DNA of 64,000 nucleotides from Bacillus sp. HSf4 (GCF_029537375.1 NZ_CP120679.1:4011501-4075500), one strand, 5' to 3'. Shown: positions 34,645 through 45,245, counted from the first letter of the stretch. The notes: a model not told the origin generated them from the letters alone. A program made the numbers and translations.

Positions 34645-36000
34645 TTGGATAAAGCACTTCAAAAGCGTAAACGGCTTGATCTGATAAAGTTTTTGATCCC
34701 TTCGCTTATCGGAATTATTTTATTTATGATTCCCGTTCAGATTGCAGGAGATTTAACGATTCCGATTGCGATTTTTTCTAATGCACTGCAGGAACTGCTT
34801 CACCGGCAGCTGCCGTTCATTATGATGTTGATCGTCACCGTAACATTTATCTTAACCTTTATCACGAAAACCTTCCATCCGTCTTTCATCAAGAAAAGCG
34901 AATTTTTCTATAAGCTGCTGAATGTATCTTTATTCTGGTACATCGTCCGTTTGTTCGGGATGATTTTCGCAGTGATGACATATTTTAAGTTTGGACCTGA
35001 AGCCGTGTATGCCGACAGCACGGGTGGAACATTATTGTTTGATCTGCTTCCGGTTCTCTTTTCCGTCTTTTTTTTCGCAGGTCTTTTCCTGCCTTTTCTG
35101 CTGAATTTCGGTCTGTTGGAATTGTGCGGGGCGCTGATGAAAAAACTGATGAGGCCTGTCTTCAGGCTGCCCGGGCGGTCTTCCATTGATTGTATGGCCT
35201 CATGGCTTGGAGACGGAACGATCGGCGTTCTCCTCACAAGCAAACAATACGAAGACGGATTTTATACAAAGCGTGAGGCCGCCATCATCGGCACGACTTT
35301 CTCCGTCGTCTCCATCACATTCTGCCTCGTGATTATTTCGCAGGTGGGCTTGGGCCATATGTTTGTTCCATTTTATTTGACCATACTGCTGGCCGGAGCC
35401 GTTGCGGCCGTGGTCAGTCCTCGTATTCCGCCTTTATCAAGAAAGGCTGATACGTATATTACAGATCAGAAAGATCAGGACCATGAGCAGATTCCGGAAG
35501 GGTTCACACCGTTCAAATGGGGTCTCACCCAGGCTGTCGCCAAGGCGAAGCAGAATTCAAGCGTCAAAGAATTTTTGCAGGATGGGACCAAAAATGTACT
35601 CGATATGTGGATGGGCGTGGCTCCCGTCGTCATGGCGCTCGGCACGGCTGCACTGATTGTCGCCGAGTACACGCCTGTATTCAAGTGGCTTGGTCTGCCG
35701 TTTATCCCGCTGCTTCAGCTGCTGCAGGTCCCTGAAGCCGCAGAAGCCTCACAGACGCTTGTCGTCGGCTTTGCCGACATGTTCCTTCCGTCTGTGCTTG
35801 GAAGCGGCATTGAGAGCGATATGACGCGTTTCATCATCGCCTGTGTATCCGTCACTCAATTAATCTATATGTCTGAAGTCGGCGGCCTTCTGCTCGGTTC
35901 GAAAATCCCGGTGACATTTATCGACCTGGTCTTGATTTTTATCGTTCGAACGCTGATTACACTGCCTATCATTGTCTTGTGCGCCCACTTTATTTTTTAA
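34645..36000 (+). CDS. YjiH family membrane protein (nucleoside-recognition/gate domain)
   Basis: The protein has 451 residues from a TTG with AAGGAGTTTTTAAT upstream. About ten helices are predicted. Gate/nucleoside-recognition-type segments are FVSVFFFAGLFLPFLLNFG-like (here SVFFFAGLFLPFLLNFGLLE), SIDCMASWLGDGTIGVLLTS and SVVSITFCLVI. A cytoplasmic loop lies near residues 265-305. The family resembles nucleoside transporter and spore-maturation (SpmA/B) gate proteins but its substrate is unknown. It is divergent from rodA and followed by its own terminator. It is not in the B. subtilis order I remember here, so it is an insertion or relocation. Confidence 0.78.
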   Translation: MDKALQKRKRLDLIKFLIPSLIGIILFMIPVQIAGDLTIPIAIFSNALQELLHRQLPFIMMLIVTVTFILTFITKTFHPSFIKKSEFFYKLLNVSLFWYIVRLFGMIFAVMTYFKFGPEAVYADSTGGTLLFDLLPVLFSVFFFAGLFLPFLLNFGLLELCGALMKKLMRPVFRLPGRSSIDCMASWLGDGTIGVLLTSKQYEDGFYTKREAAIIGTTFSVVSITFCLVIISQVGLGHMFVPFYLTILLAGAVAAVVSPRIPPLSRKADTYITDQKDQDHEQIPEGFTPFKWGLTQAVAKAKQNSSVKEFLQDGTKNVLDMWMGVAPVVMALGTAALIVAEYTPVFKWLGLPFIPLLQLLQVPEAAEASQTLVVGFADMFLPSVLGSGIESDMTRFIIACVSVTQLIYMSEVGGLLLGSKIPVTFIDLVLIFIVRTLITLPIIVLCAHFIF

Positions 36001-36007
36001 AGTAAAC

Positions 36008-36040
36008 GGCCCTTGGTTTCCATTCCAAGGGCTTTTTCAT
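36008..36040. terminator. Intrinsic terminator between yjiH-like gene and acetyltransferase gene
   Basis: The stem GCCCTTGG/CCAAGGGC with an eight-base loop is followed by TTTTTC on the plus strand. Confidence 0.8.
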
Positions 36041-37204
36041 TCAGAAAAAGTCATTGATCCAAGGACTCCGCGGCCTGATCGTGTCATCCAGCCGCATCAC
36101 TTCCTTTTCGCTTCCCGTCAGTCTGCCGGACTCATATAAAAACCGGGCGCTTCGCGCACCAAGGAAAAACGCCGTGAGAGCCGCGATATCGCCGGTGAGA
36201 CAACCCGCATCTCTTTTTTCATCTGCGGCTTCAACACCCTGTTTATCAACCTTGAATGTTCGGTTATTCCATGGAGCCGCGTTGTCCTTGACCTGAAAAA
36301 TGAACGGCTCTTCAATTCGCCGTCTGAGCGGGTATTGCTCCAGAAAAGAACCGATATCGGTGATTCTCGCCATCGCGTAGGGCTGAATTTCCTGCTTGAT
36401 TTTTGGCTCATCAAGGTGATAATCGAGACCATCTTCAGGCTGGACTGTCATTTCAAGCTCTTCGATCATCGAGTCATGCTGGCAAATGAAATTCCATAGT
36501 CCCATCCGCGCTTCATGCCGAATGCAAATCAGCTCATCAATCGTCATTTTGCGATTTTCGATTGTGTAGAGCATATAGCCGAGCGGGACGCCTTCCTTTG
36601 AATAATATACAGCAGTTACCACGGAATCTTCCAAAATATCTGTCATCCAATAGTCTGCCTCCCGCCTTAACAAACCATTATGGCGGCTTCGGAACTGATC
36701 ATATAGCAGTCCCGCTGCAGCCTGTCCTTCGGCTTTTTCCAGCCTTCTGACAAAGCCGTCCGTTTGTTCAAAAGGTGTGAGATGTTCACGCTTCAGCCGA
36801 TAAACCTTTTGATAAAACGCCAATTCCCAGCCAAACTTGCGGTAAAAAGCGATTTTAAAAGGGTGTAAAAAGCTGATGGTCTGCTGATTCTCCCTCATTC
36901 TTTTCAAAGACTCCACCAATAGCTGTCTGACCGTTCCCTTTCGGCGTTCCTCAGGCCAAGCCGCGACACCTGCAATCCCTCCCATATCCATATCGAGATG
37001 CTCGATTTGAGCTTTAAACGGAATGATATTCAGCTTTGAAAGAAGTTTTCCGCCCTCTTTGATGCCAATCACTTCATGCTTTTGATAAAGTTGTTTTGCT
37101 TTTGCCAGTTCTTTTTCGGAAAGCTTTCTCTGAAAAGCATATTCTGAAAGGCGGATCGCTTCCAGAATATCCGCCTCTGACGTCAATTCGGCCAACCTTC
37201 GCAT
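36041..37204 (-). CDS. Eis-like GNAT acetyltransferase
   Basis: The protein has 387 residues from the second of two adjacent ATGs (37204), six bases after GGAGG. It follows the Eis (enhanced intracellular survival) plan. An N-terminal GNAT domain has the acetyl-CoA loop GVAAWPEERRKGTVRQLL and FYRKFGWELA, then a second GNAT-like domain, then a C-terminal SCP2-like domain (residues ~290-387, ending ending RSPWINDFF). Eis enzymes N-acetylate amines such as aminoglycosides or protein lysines. The role in Bacillus is unknown. It is convergent with the YjiH-like gene and divergent from ywcE, standing alone. Confidence 0.85.
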   Translation of the reverse strand: MRRLAELTSEADILEAIRLSEYAFQRKLSEKELAKAKQLYQKHEVIGIKEGGKLLSKLNIIPFKAQIEHLDMDMGGIAGVAAWPEERRKGTVRQLLVESLKRMRENQQTISFLHPFKIAFYRKFGWELAFYQKVYRLKREHLTPFEQTDGFVRRLEKAEGQAAAGLLYDQFRSRHNGLLRREADYWMTDILEDSVVTAVYYSKEGVPLGYMLYTIENRKMTIDELICIRHEARMGLWNFICQHDSMIEELEMTVQPEDGLDYHLDEPKIKQEIQPYAMARITDIGSFLEQYPLRRRIEEPFIFQVKDNAAPWNNRTFKVDKQGVEAADEKRDAGCLTGDIAALTAFFLGARSARFLYESGRLTGSEKEVMRLDDTIRPRSPWINDFF

Positions 37205-37454
37205 CATCAGCCTCCTAAGGTATATTTATTCCACAATATATTCTCTTTTCTGCCCTTTATTTCCTACTGAGCTGACGCAAAAATTGAGCCGTTAGTTGGA
37301 GCGGAAAATGTTTTCCATTATGTATCATTTTTCGAATAACGTGGTATAATAAATGTAACAGAATGTTCACAAAATATTCTTCAGTTAGACACAAATTCAT
37401 ATTTAACCCGCTTGTTTTGACAGCGTTATCATTATTGAAAGGGGCTGAAAACGT

Positions 37455-37715
37455 ATGGATATGTTTTTCGCTTACTTGCTGATCGCAAGCGCCACTCCAC
37501 TGTTTTTATGGCTGGATAACAAAAAGGTCGCACTTTCGTCTATACCGCCAATCATTTTAATGTGGGTATTCTTCTTTTTCTACATGACAAGCAGTCTTTC
37601 TCCTACAGGACACTCTCTCATGATCGCACTCTTCATTCTCAACGTCATCATTGCCCATGTCGCCGCCTTCTTCATTTACGGACTTCCATTGATTCGAAAA
37701 CACATGAGCCGATAA
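37455..37715 (+). CDS. ywcE: Holin-like spore protein YwcE
   Basis: The protein has 86 residues with three hydrophobic segments ([52 protein letters not shown]) and a basic C-terminus (RKHMSR). B. subtilis YwcE (87 residues) is a holin-like membrane protein needed for normal spore morphology and germination. Synteny agrees: it lies convergent to the qox operon as in B. subtilis. GAAAGGGGC precedes the ATG. Confidence 0.9.
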   Translation: MDMFFAYLLIASATPLFLWLDNKKVALSSIPPIILMWVFFFFYMTSSLSPTGHSLMIALFILNVIIAHVAAFFIYGLPLIRKHMSR

Positions 37716-37719
37716 TACG

Positions 37720-37751
37720 AAAAAACCCTCTTGTTTCCAAGAGGGTTTTGC
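37720..37751. terminator. Bidirectional terminator between ywcE and qoxD
   Basis: The perfect stem AAAACCCTCTTG/CAAGAGGGTTTT with a TTTC loop is flanked by A and T runs, serving both converging units. Confidence 0.9.
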
Positions 37752-37760
37752 TTGATTTGA

Positions 37761-38126
37761 TTAATGTCCGCTATGCTCAGAGTGATGTTCACCCGGAGAT
37801 CCGCCTTCAGGATTGTCTCCGTGATGAGTATGAGCCGCGAAGATCCAAATAGAACCGACTACAATAGCAATTGCAATAAATGCAGCAAAGAGCGTGTTTC
37901 CGACTTGGATATTTCCGCTGTCACTTTCAGTCATATGCATAAACATCAAGAGCTGAAGTGCAGCCTGGATGATAGCAAAGCCAAAAATAATCCACAGCTT
38001 TGCAGTCATGCTTAAATCGGTATAGATCACCCATAGGGCCAATAAGGTGAGCACAATGGACATTACGAACCCGACAATATGCTTCCAAGGAAAGTGGCTG
38101 TGTTCAGCCGATTGTTTTGCCGCCAT
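37761..38126 (-). CDS. qoxD: Quinol oxidase aa3-600 subunit IV
   Basis: The protein has 121 residues from the ATG at 38126 (MAAKQSAEHSHFPWKH). That ATG overlaps the qoxC stop by one base (TAATG), indicating translational coupling; the longer frame is within qoxC. Three helices are predicted, with the subunit-IV opening HIVGFVMSIVLTLLALWVIY. The tail is His-rich (HTHHGDNPEGGSPGEHHSEHSGH), which may bind metal but is common in such tails. It is an accessory subunit of the cytochrome aa3 menaquinol oxidase, the last gene of qoxABCD. Confidence 0.95.
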   Translation of the reverse strand: MAAKQSAEHSHFPWKHIVGFVMSIVLTLLALWVIYTDLSMTAKLWIIFGFAIIQAALQLLMFMHMTESDSGNIQVGNTLFAAFIAIAIVVGSIWIFAAHTHHGDNPEGGSPGEHHSEHSGH

Positions 38127-38740
38127 TATACATTCACCAACCCTATCAAATAGACTCCGGTAAAGATGAAGATCCATACCACGTCTAAAAAGTGCCAATA
38201 TAAGCTTGAAATAAACAATTTAGCAGAAGTTTGCGGCGTCAGACCGCGCTTTTTCGTCTGCAGTAAAATACCGATGATCCAGAAGATACCGATCGACACG
38301 TGCAGTCCGTGCGTTCCAAGCAGGACGAAGAACGCCGACCAGAAAGCACTTGTTGATAAAGTGGCACCTTCATGCACATAATGTGTGAACTCCGTAATCT
38401 CATAGAATACAAAGCCTGCACCAAGCAGGAGTGTAATGATCATCCAAATCATCACACCTTTTAAGCTTCCGCGTCTCATTTCATGAACGGCAATACCGCA
38501 TGTAAAACTGCTCGTTAACAGCAGGAACGTCATGATTAAGACAAGCTTGGCGTCAAACAGCTCTGCCGGCAATACGCCTCCTGCTGTCCGGTTATGAAGA
38601 ACAGCATAGGTCGAAAACAGCGTAGAGAATAACGCAATTTCCGCTCCAAGAAAGATCCAAAAGCCAAGGATGTTCAATCTTCCTATCTCAGACCGATATT
38701 CCATAGGAGCGTTTGAATTGCTATGTTCTGCATGTTCCAT
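38126..38740 (-). CDS. qoxC: Quinol oxidase aa3-600 subunit III
   Basis: The protein has 204 residues with five helices and the subunit III features FWIFLGAEIALFSTLFSTYA, GAGFVFYEITEF and GTHGLHVSIGIFWI. GGAGG lies eight bases before the ATG. It starts 14 bp after qoxB. Subunit III of haem-copper oxidases stabilises the catalytic core and is bound near subunit I. Transcribed within qoxABCD. Confidence 0.97.
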   Translation of the reverse strand: MEHAEHSNSNAPMEYRSEIGRLNILGFWIFLGAEIALFSTLFSTYAVLHNRTAGGVLPAELFDAKLVLIMTFLLLTSSFTCGIAVHEMRRGSLKGVMIWMIITLLLGAGFVFYEITEFTHYVHEGATLSTSAFWSAFFVLLGTHGLHVSIGIFWIIGILLQTKKRGLTPQTSAKLFISSLYWHFLDVVWIFIFTGVYLIGLVNV

Positions 38741-38754
38741 CAGTCACGCCTCCT

Positions 38755-40704
38755 TTACTTGGCATTCTTTCGTTCAGTCTCTTTTATTTCCTCAACACTT
38801 ACATAGTAGCCGTCGTCATATTCAAATGAACGAAGAATCATACAGAGGAATACACCGATCAGACCGACGATTCCCATCCAATACCATTCAAAGACAAGTC
38901 CGAATCCTGCAAAACCGAAGCATAGCGACATGATAAACGGACGTCCTGAATTGCTCGGCATATGAATCTTTTTAAACTTGCTTTCAGGATGAATATCGAC
39001 TTTGTCTTCCTTCATTTGCGCAAAAGCATCAGGTGATGTAACTTCAGGCAGAACCGCAAAGTTGTAGTGCGGCGGGATCGCAGATGACGTAGCCCATTCA
39101 AGCGTACGACCCATTCCCCAAGCATCTCCTGATTCCTCGCGTTTTGCATGACGGAAGCTGTAGAAAATGTTGTAGCAGAGAACGATGAACCCTGCGGCCA
39201 TCAGCAATGCGCCAAATGTCGCAATCATGTTCAATGCAGTCCAGCCGTCTTCTGCTCCGTATGTGTAAATACGGCGCGGCATTCCCTGCAATCCCAGGAA
39301 ATACATCGGGAAGAAACAGATGTTAAAGCCGGTCATAAACAGCCAGAAGAACCATTTTCCGATGCGTTCGTTCAGTTTGTGGCCGAACATTTTCGGATAC
39401 CAGAAGATAAATCCGGCAAAACAAGCAAACACAGTACCCGCAATCAGCACATAGTGAAAGTGCGATACGAGGAAGTATGTGTTGTGATATTGATAATCCG
39501 CAGCAGCCATCGCCAGCATAACGCCCGTAACCCCGCCGATGACGAAGTTAGGAATAAATGCGAGCGACCACAGCATCGGAGTTGTGATTTTGATTCTGCC
39601 TCGATGCAGCGTCAACAGCCAGTTAAAGATTTTAACACCGGTCGGTACGGATATCGCCATCGTCGTAATCGAGAAGAACGAGTTGACCGCCGCGCTGTTG
39701 CCCATTGTGAAAAAGTGGTGCAGCCAAACGACGAAGCTGAGAACCGAAATGGCAACAATCGAATAAACCATTGCTTTATAGCCGAACAGCTGCTTTCTTG
39801 CAAATGTCGCAATAATTTCTGAAAAAATACCGAAAGCGGGCAAAATAACGATATAAACCTCAGGGTGTCCCCAAATCCAGAAAAGGTTCGCCCAAAGCAT
39901 CGGCATACCGCCGTTTGCCAACGTGAAAAAGGCTGTTCCGAACAAGCGGTCAAATGTCATCAGCGCCAAAGCCACTGTCAAGACAGGGAAGGCGAAAATG
40001 ATAATTACACAAGTGATCAGCGTTGTCCAAGTGAACATCGGCATCCGCCAGAGGGTCATGCCTTTTGTGCGCATTTTCAGGATGGTGACCATAAAGTTGA
40101 TCCCGGTGAGCAGCGTACCGATACCGGCGATCTGAAGACCGAGCAAGTAATAGTTCTGCCCAGGTCCAGGACTCAGTTCATTGCCTGCAAGAGGCATGTA
40201 TGCGGTCCATCCTGCATTCGGTGATCCGCCGATCACGAACGAAATATTAAACAGCATCGCTCCGACCATGAAGGTCCAGAAGCTTAAGTTGTTCAAATAC
40301 GGAAATGCAACATCGCGTGCACCGATTTGAAGAGGTACGACAACGTTCATTAATCCAATAAGAAACGGCATCGCCATGAAGATGATCATGATCGTACCGT
40401 GAGTCGTAAATACTTCATTGTAGTGATTTGAATCTAAAAAGCTGTTATTAGGAAGCGTGAGCTGGGCACGCATCATTAATCCATCGACACCGCCGCGGAA
40501 AAACATAATCACTGCGGCAAGAATGTACATAATCCCTAGTCGTTTATGGTCGACGGTGGTAATCCATTCTCTCCAAAGCCATTTCCACTTTTTAAAATAT
40601 GTCAGCACAAATACGATTGCAAGAGATGTTAGCAAAATGGAAATCTGCGCGCCGAGAATTAATGGGTCACCTGTAATTATGAATTCGTCCCATTTCAAAT
40701 GCAT
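38755..40704 (-). CDS. qoxB: Quinol oxidase aa3-600 subunit I
   Basis: The protein has 649 residues with about 14-15 helices. It is the catalytic haem-copper subunit. The CuB His-Tyr motif is visible in [17 protein letters not shown]. Haem ligands are in [15 protein letters not shown] (low-spin) and [13 protein letters not shown] (both haems). WLHHFFTMG supplies the other CuB histidines. It reduces O2 to water with electrons from menaquinol and pumps protons. GGAGGAAGC lies before the ATG. Confidence 0.98.
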   Translation of the reverse strand: MHLKWDEFIITGDPLILGAQISILLTSLAIVFVLTYFKKWKWLWREWITTVDHKRLGIMYILAAVIMFFRGGVDGLMMRAQLTLPNNSFLDSNHYNEVFTTHGTIMIIFMAMPFLIGLMNVVVPLQIGARDVAFPYLNNLSFWTFMVGAMLFNISFVIGGSPNAGWTAYMPLAGNELSPGPGQNYYLLGLQIAGIGTLLTGINFMVTILKMRTKGMTLWRMPMFTWTTLITCVIIIFAFPVLTVALALMTFDRLFGTAFFTLANGGMPMLWANLFWIWGHPEVYIVILPAFGIFSEIIATFARKQLFGYKAMVYSIVAISVLSFVVWLHHFFTMGNSAAVNSFFSITTMAISVPTGVKIFNWLLTLHRGRIKITTPMLWSLAFIPNFVIGGVTGVMLAMAAADYQYHNTYFLVSHFHYVLIAGTVFACFAGFIFWYPKMFGHKLNERIGKWFFWLFMTGFNICFFPMYFLGLQGMPRRIYTYGAEDGWTALNMIATFGALLMAAGFIVLCYNIFYSFRHAKREESGDAWGMGRTLEWATSSAIPPHYNFAVLPEVTSPDAFAQMKEDKVDIHPESKFKKIHMPSNSGRPFIMSLCFGFAGFGLVFEWYWMGIVGLIGVFLCMILRSFEYDDGYYVSVEEIKETERKNAK

Positions 40705-40721
40705 GCAAGCTTCCTCCTTTC

Positions 40722-41693
40722 CTAGTGAGAATCATTAAAGTGCTCAGATTGTTTTTGATTGTCTTCTGTCTTCACATTTTCAAACGGATCTGATTTGGAG
40801 TGCGGAGATTTCGGCTCCCAGCCTAATCTTTCGCGTGCTTTTACGGCGTATTCCGCATCATTTCCATGATTGACGTATTTCAGATGCGTAGATGAAAACG
40901 TCATCTCATCCACATTCTGAGGAAGCATCAGTTCATCATACTTGCTCTTCGTCAGCTTTGGAGCTTCTTTTTGCGTTTTCTGCACCCACTCATTGAAGTC
41001 GCTTTGAGATACCGCTTTGACGTCAAATGTCTGTTCCGCAAACCCTTCGCCTGTGAAGTTTGCGTTGCGGCCTTTATATGTTCCTTCATGATCTGCCTGC
41101 AGGTATTGCTCCATTTCCATTCCGGACATCGCATATTTCTGTCCGCCAAGCTGCGGAATCCATAGTGATGCCATAGAATCGGCAGATGAAATTTTAAACA
41201 AAATCGGTCGGTCTGTCGGGATATTCAAGTAGTTGACCGTTTCAATATCCTGTTCAGGATAGCTGAATACCCATTTCCAATCGACAGATGTAGCATAAAC
41301 AACCAAAGGTTCTTTATCCTTTGATGCTTTTGGAGCCTCTTCTAGAGAATAAATTGTTTGAACTGTCGGCACAGACAGCGCAATGACAATTAAAATCGGA
41401 ACCACTGTCCAGACAATTTCTAAAAACGTATTGCCTTCCACTTCCGGACTGTATGGTGACTTTCGGTCTTTGCGTTCACGGTATTTGACGATCATGACCG
41501 TAAAAAGGACAAAAACGACCGCTACGATAAACAGCATAAATCCAATCGATAATAAAATAAGATCTCTTTGCTGTGAAGCAACCGGCCCCTTAGGATCTAA
41601 TACCGCAATTTGACTGCAGCCACCCAATAAAAATACAGATGAAAGCAGTGCAAGCAGAATCAGTGGCTTGAATGCTCTGAACAAGAGGATCAC
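40722..41693 (-). CDS. qoxA: Quinol oxidase aa3-600 subunit II (lipoprotein)
   Basis: The protein has 323 residues from a GTG at 41693, giving [10 protein letters not shown] as in B. subtilis; the ATG directly before it overlaps AAGGAAGG. A lipoprotein signal ends LLGGC, with the lipidated Cys at about residue 26. Two transmembrane helices follow, then the cupredoxin domain. That domain lacks the CuA ligand set of cytochrome c oxidases, as expected for a quinol oxidase. The C-terminal tail ([19 protein letters not shown]) is typical. It is the first gene of qoxABCD, with a long 5' region to 42179. Confidence 0.97.
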   Translation of the reverse strand: MILLFRAFKPLILLALLSSVFLLGGCSQIAVLDPKGPVASQQRDLILLSIGFMLFIVAVVFVLFTVMIVKYRERKDRKSPYSPEVEGNTFLEIVWTVVPILIVIALSVPTVQTIYSLEEAPKASKDKEPLVVYATSVDWKWVFSYPEQDIETVNYLNIPTDRPILFKISSADSMASLWIPQLGGQKYAMSGMEMEQYLQADHEGTYKGRNANFTGEGFAEQTFDVKAVSQSDFNEWVQKTQKEAPKLTKSKYDELMLPQNVDEMTFSSTHLKYVNHGNDAEYAVKARERLGWEPKSPHSKSDPFENVKTEDNQKQSEHFNDSH

Positions 41694-42179
41694 CATCCTT
41701 CCTTAATGATGCATAAAATTTGGTCAGAATATCTAAATAAAAGGATTCTGAAACTTTTTCTTCTACCTTGCTATGCTATCAAAATCTTCACCAATTAGCC
41801 TTATTTTTTTCGAAAGTTCACCTTTTTTTCACCCAAATGTCATAAAATCGTCAAATTTTGTCCATAATAATATGAATAACGGAGGAAATTTGTTGGTAAT
41901 TTTTTAGTTCTTTTTACATAGAAAGCAAGCATTGGTAATTGGTTTCCAACGGGGGCGATCTGTCAAATTTAGGTTTATCAAAATAAAAAAGTTTGGTTTA
42001 TCATTGATTTAATCATGTTAAACCATTTCTGGATTCATGACCATCCTTCTTTCACATTCCCGCATGTTCATTTCCACAAACAAAAAAGAGCTTTCAAGTT
42101 TGAAAGCTCTTAAAACTGATTGACTCTTCAACAAATGCGAGAATTGCAGAGCGCTTTTTGCCCTAGATTTAAAAACCGC
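41694..42179. other. qoxA upstream region and galE 3' region
   Basis: This AT-rich gap of 486 bp should hold the qox promoter(s) on the minus strand. The best-looking boxes are near 41840-41900, but no pair is convincing. The galE terminator lies at 42082-42111. No coding sequence was recognised. Confidence 0.5.
42082..42111 (-). terminator. Intrinsic terminator after galE
   Basis: On the minus strand the perfect stem AGAGCTTTCAA/TTGAAAGCTCT is followed by TTTTTTG. Confidence 0.85.
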
Positions 42180-43196
42180 TTACTTGCCGTCCGACACCGC
42201 TTCTTTTTTGGACCGGTAGCCGTCGGGGTGTTCTTTAAACCAATTCCACGCGCTTTCAATAATCGTTTCCAAATCGGCGTACTTCGGCTTCCACTCAAGT
42301 TCGTCCATCGCTTTCTCTGAAGAGGCGATAAGCTGTGCCGGATCGCCAGCGCGCCGTTCGGCAATCTCGGCCGGAATCCGGCAGCCTGTTACTTTGCGGG
42401 CCGTCTCGACGACTTCTTTGACCGAAAAGCCCGTGCCGTTTCCCAGGTTGTAAACAGCGCTTTCGCCGCCGTCACGGAGCCTTTCCACCGCAAGGATATG
42501 CGCATCGACCAAATCCATCACATGGATATAATCCCTGATACACGTCCCGTCCGGCGTCGGATAGTCGTCCCCGAAGATCATGATTTTGTCCCGTTTGCCC
42601 AGTGCAACCTGAAGAATGATCGGGATGAGGTGTGTTTCAGGCTGATGGTCTTCTCCAATCAGCCCCTTGAGATGGGCCCCGGCTACGTTGAAATAGCGCA
42701 GTACAACATGACGGATGCCGTACGCTTTTTCCGACCACTTGAGCATTTTTTCAATGGCGAGCTTTGTTTCTCCATACGGATTTGTCGGATCTGTCACGTC
42801 CGTCTCCATAATGGGAACCCGGTCAGGCTCCCCGTATGTAGCGGCAGTTGATGAAAAGACGATTTTCTTCACATCAAACGCCCTCATCACCTCAAGCAGG
42901 CAGACAGCTCCGTAAACATTGTTATCGTAATATTTGAGCGGTTCTGTCACGCTTTCCCCAACCAATGAGTCGGCGGCAAAATGCATGACCGCTTCGATCT
43001 CGTTTTCCTGAAACACGTTTTTCAGAAACGCTTTATCACGCAAATCTCCTTTATAAAAAGCGGCTCCGGAAAGCGCCGCCTCCTCATGCCCTGTTTGCAG
43101 ATTATCGATAATGACGACTTCCTCACCGCGCTCCAACAGCTCTGCCACAGCATGACTGCCGATGTAGCCCGCACCTCCGCATACTAAAATTGCCAA
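42180..43196 (-). CDS. galE: UDP-glucose 4-epimerase
   Basis: The protein has 338 residues from a TTG at 43196 with AAGGAGAGAGAG upstream. The short-chain dehydrogenase fold has the NAD motif [11 protein letters not shown] at the N-terminus, the catalytic Ser/Thr in [10 protein letters not shown] and the YxxxK pair in [12 protein letters not shown]. It interconverts UDP-glucose and UDP-galactose for galactose use and for cell-surface and biofilm polysaccharides. It lies next to slrA, whose product affects biofilm genes, but the two are divergent with 830 bp between. Confidence 0.95.
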   Translation of the reverse strand: MAILVCGGAGYIGSHAVAELLERGEEVVIIDNLQTGHEEAALSGAAFYKGDLRDKAFLKNVFQENEIEAVMHFAADSLVGESVTEPLKYYDNNVYGAVCLLEVMRAFDVKKIVFSSTAATYGEPDRVPIMETDVTDPTNPYGETKLAIEKMLKWSEKAYGIRHVVLRYFNVAGAHLKGLIGEDHQPETHLIPIILQVALGKRDKIMIFGDDYPTPDGTCIRDYIHVMDLVDAHILAVERLRDGGESAVYNLGNGTGFSVKEVVETARKVTGCRIPAEIAERRAGDPAQLIASSEKAMDELEWKPKYADLETIIESAWNWFKEHPDGYRSKKEAVSDGK

Positions 43197-44026
43197 CTTC
43201 TCTCTCTCCTTTTCAGTTCAAACTTTGTCTTAAATATGGCATGCCTATGATTCTCCCCGCAATAGATCAAACACTTCATTTTCAGAGAATTCGATTTCCA
43301 AGCAAACATATACATATCGTTAAAAACCAGGCGACTTCATTTTACCATTTTCCAGCTTTTCCAGCCTTTGTTGTCAAAATATTTTCACAGAAAACAACAC
43401 CCGTCTTCGCTGGTTCCAATTTATTACTCTGTTAGAATAGTTCGGATTTTCCTCCAAAATCGAGTAACACCCTTGGAAAAGAAGCTTGTTTTTGTCCAAA
43501 TTCTATACTTTTCTCTCTCGTTTTGAAAACAAAGTTCTTTTTTTCCACTTAATGATCATTTAAAGTAGTATGATCGGATTACCCTCTTTTGATCCCACTT
43601 CTCATATAAGCAAAAAGAACCCTTTCGCCAAATCGCTGCCTGAATCTCTTAATCCCTTGCTGCTTGTGGATTTACCTCTATTAAATTGATCTTTTTCAGC
43701 TCTTTTTTCACTATTATTTTTTGAATATTCAAAGGATACTCGGCTGCAATTGAGAAATTCTTAATAGGGAAAAGTAATCATTTTTATTTGAATACTATCC
43801 AGTCAGTAATTGATTGTTTATTATTATAAGTAAGAATCTAAGATTTTTTGGTTTTTTTAGTCAGTTATTTAGGGAATAGGTAGGTTGAATCGATCTGCCT
43901 TTGTGAACTTTTTATGAAATTTGTCATTGTTTTCACATGGGTGTTGTTTTATAACTTTGATACATCTCAAGGCAAAAATAAGGTTTTCCTTGGGATGAAC
44001 AACGTCTTATCATATTGGAGGAATCT
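43197..44026. other. Long AT-rich intergenic region galE-slrA
   Basis: This 830 bp gap has no convincing coding frame with a ribosome site. A candidate slrA promoter is at 43927-43955. Between it and the slrA start is a short inverted repeat, CAAGG...CCTTG, around 43970-43993. In B. subtilis the TetR repressor gene ywcC neighbours slrA; I see no trace of it here. Confidence 0.5.
43927..43955 (+). promoter_or_regulatory. Candidate SigA promoter of slrA
   Basis: TTGTTT (43927-43932) and TATAAC (43950-43955) are separated by 17 bp, about 70 bp before the slrA ATG. Confidence 0.45.
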
Positions 44027-44176
44027 ATGAATACTCAAACGAAACACAAGCTGGACAAAGATTGGGTGATTTTGATGAAGGAGGCGAAAAAACTGGGGCT
44101 GCATGTCGAAGATGTTAAAGATTTTCTTCGCGCTCAGCGCAAACAAGGAGAAGCTGACAGAAAGCTGAGACAGTAG
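44027..44176 (+). CDS. slrA: Antirepressor SlrA (SinI-like)
   Basis: The protein has 49 residues from an ATG with TTGGAGG upstream. It is a SinI-type dimerisation domain: LDKDWVILMKEAKKLGLHVE then DVKDFLRAQRKQ, comparable to SinI (LDQEWVELMVEAKEA) and SlrA (52 residues). Such peptides bind SinR by mimicking its own dimerisation helices and relieve repression of matrix genes. SlrA is preferred over SinI because of locus (galE and ywcBA nearby) and the absence of sinR beside it. No DNA-binding domain is present. Confidence 0.82.
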   Translation: MNTQTKHKLDKDWVILMKEAKKLGLHVEDVKDFLRAQRKQGEADRKLRQ

Positions 44177-44681
44177 GGCTTTACCAATCCACAAAACAGG
44201 CGGTTCTGTAGAATCTTGAAATTTTCGAGATGATCCAGCCGGCTGTTTTCAAAGAGTGTTTAAAAATTTGATAACGACGTATGTTTACAAGCACAACTGA
44301 TGCATGTGCATCAGTTTGTATTTGATATAAAAAAGAACAGCTGGCTTTTTCAGCTGCACTTCATTAAAGCATTGATAGTACGCCTCAAAGGGCACTCACT
44401 GTCAATGCTGGCCCTCTCCATTCTAAAGGGATGCCGGGAGGCCGCAGCTCTTACTGCCCTCTGTAACATGCGGCATGCCCGCTCTTGCTGCACCTCACCG
44501 ATTGTATTCTCCACATTGCCGAAAAAGCAATCTCCCTAAACCGGACCCAGAGTTTTGGAGAAATCCTTAATCACACATTAAAATCGGATTTTTCGATGAT
44601 AAAAATCTAAAATATCAATTTTACTGATTGTAAGTCCTCATTATAAACTGAAATAGAATTCACAACAGGAGGTAAGTTTAT
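44177..44681. other. Intergenic region slrA-FMN reductase gene
   Basis: This 505 bp gap contains a long imperfect stem-loop at about 44193-44253, with AAAACAG/CTGTTTT outer arms and an inner ATCTTGAAA hairpin. It may terminate slrA. A short AGCTG hairpin lies at 44338-44358. No coding frame was accepted. Confidence 0.4.
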
Positions 44682-45245
44682 ATGGGGATTGCAGTCATCT
44701 GCGGAAGTTCGCGTAAAGGCGGAAATACCGAAGCGCTTGTTGATCTGTTAATAGACGGCCTTGATGCCGACAAGATCTGTTTGCACGACTACCATATCGA
44801 GAGTGTACAGGATTACAGGCATGTTGAAGCGCGGCCGTTTTATCCTGACGACGACTACAGAGAGCTGATCAACAAAGTTTTGGAAAATGACATCGTCGTT
44901 TTCGCCACTCCAATCTACTGGTTCGGCATGTCAGGGCGGATGAAATATTTCATTGACCGCTGGTCACAAACATTAATTGAAATGGGAAGAGATCAGTTCA
45001 AACAGCAAATGTCGGCGAAAACGGCATATGTCATTGCTGTCGGTGATGATGAGCCTCACATCAAAGGGCTTCCTCTCATTCAGCAATTTCAATATATTTT
45101 TGATTTTATGGGCATGGCATTTGGCGGTTATATCATCGGCAAAGGAAATCGCCCCGGCGCCGTTTTGAACGATTCTGCCGCACTTTTTTCCGCAAACGAG
45201 CTTCGGCAAAAGCTGATGGAAACAACAAAGAGGGAGATGGAATGA
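44682..45245 (+). CDS. NAD(P)H-dependent FMN reductase, YwqN-like
   Basis: The protein has 187 residues with ACAGGAGG before the ATG. The flavodoxin-like fold is shown by the FMN phosphate-binding loop CGSSRKGGNTEALVDLL, the isoalloxazine loop TPIYWFGMSGRMKYFIDRW, and a GDDEPH segment. Proteins of this kind reduce FMN, quinones or azo dyes. It resembles B. subtilis YwqN (181 residues), which in that species lies in another locus beside the ywqH-ywqL toxin genes. The TGA stop overlaps the start of a 28-residue frame (ATGA). Confidence 0.85.
   Translation: MGIAVICGSSRKGGNTEALVDLLIDGLDADKICLHDYHIESVQDYRHVEARPFYPDDDYRELINKVLENDIVVFATPIYWFGMSGRMKYFIDRWSQTLIEMGRDQFKQQMSAKTAYVIAVGDDEPHIKGLPLIQQFQYIFDFMGMAFGGYIIGKGNRPGAVLNDSAALFSANELRQKLMETTKREME

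Noticed and set aside
39148..39822. 224-residue plus-strand frame
   Set aside because: It is antisense to qoxB, low in hydrophobic residues and rich in His, Arg and Gln, as typical of shadow frames.
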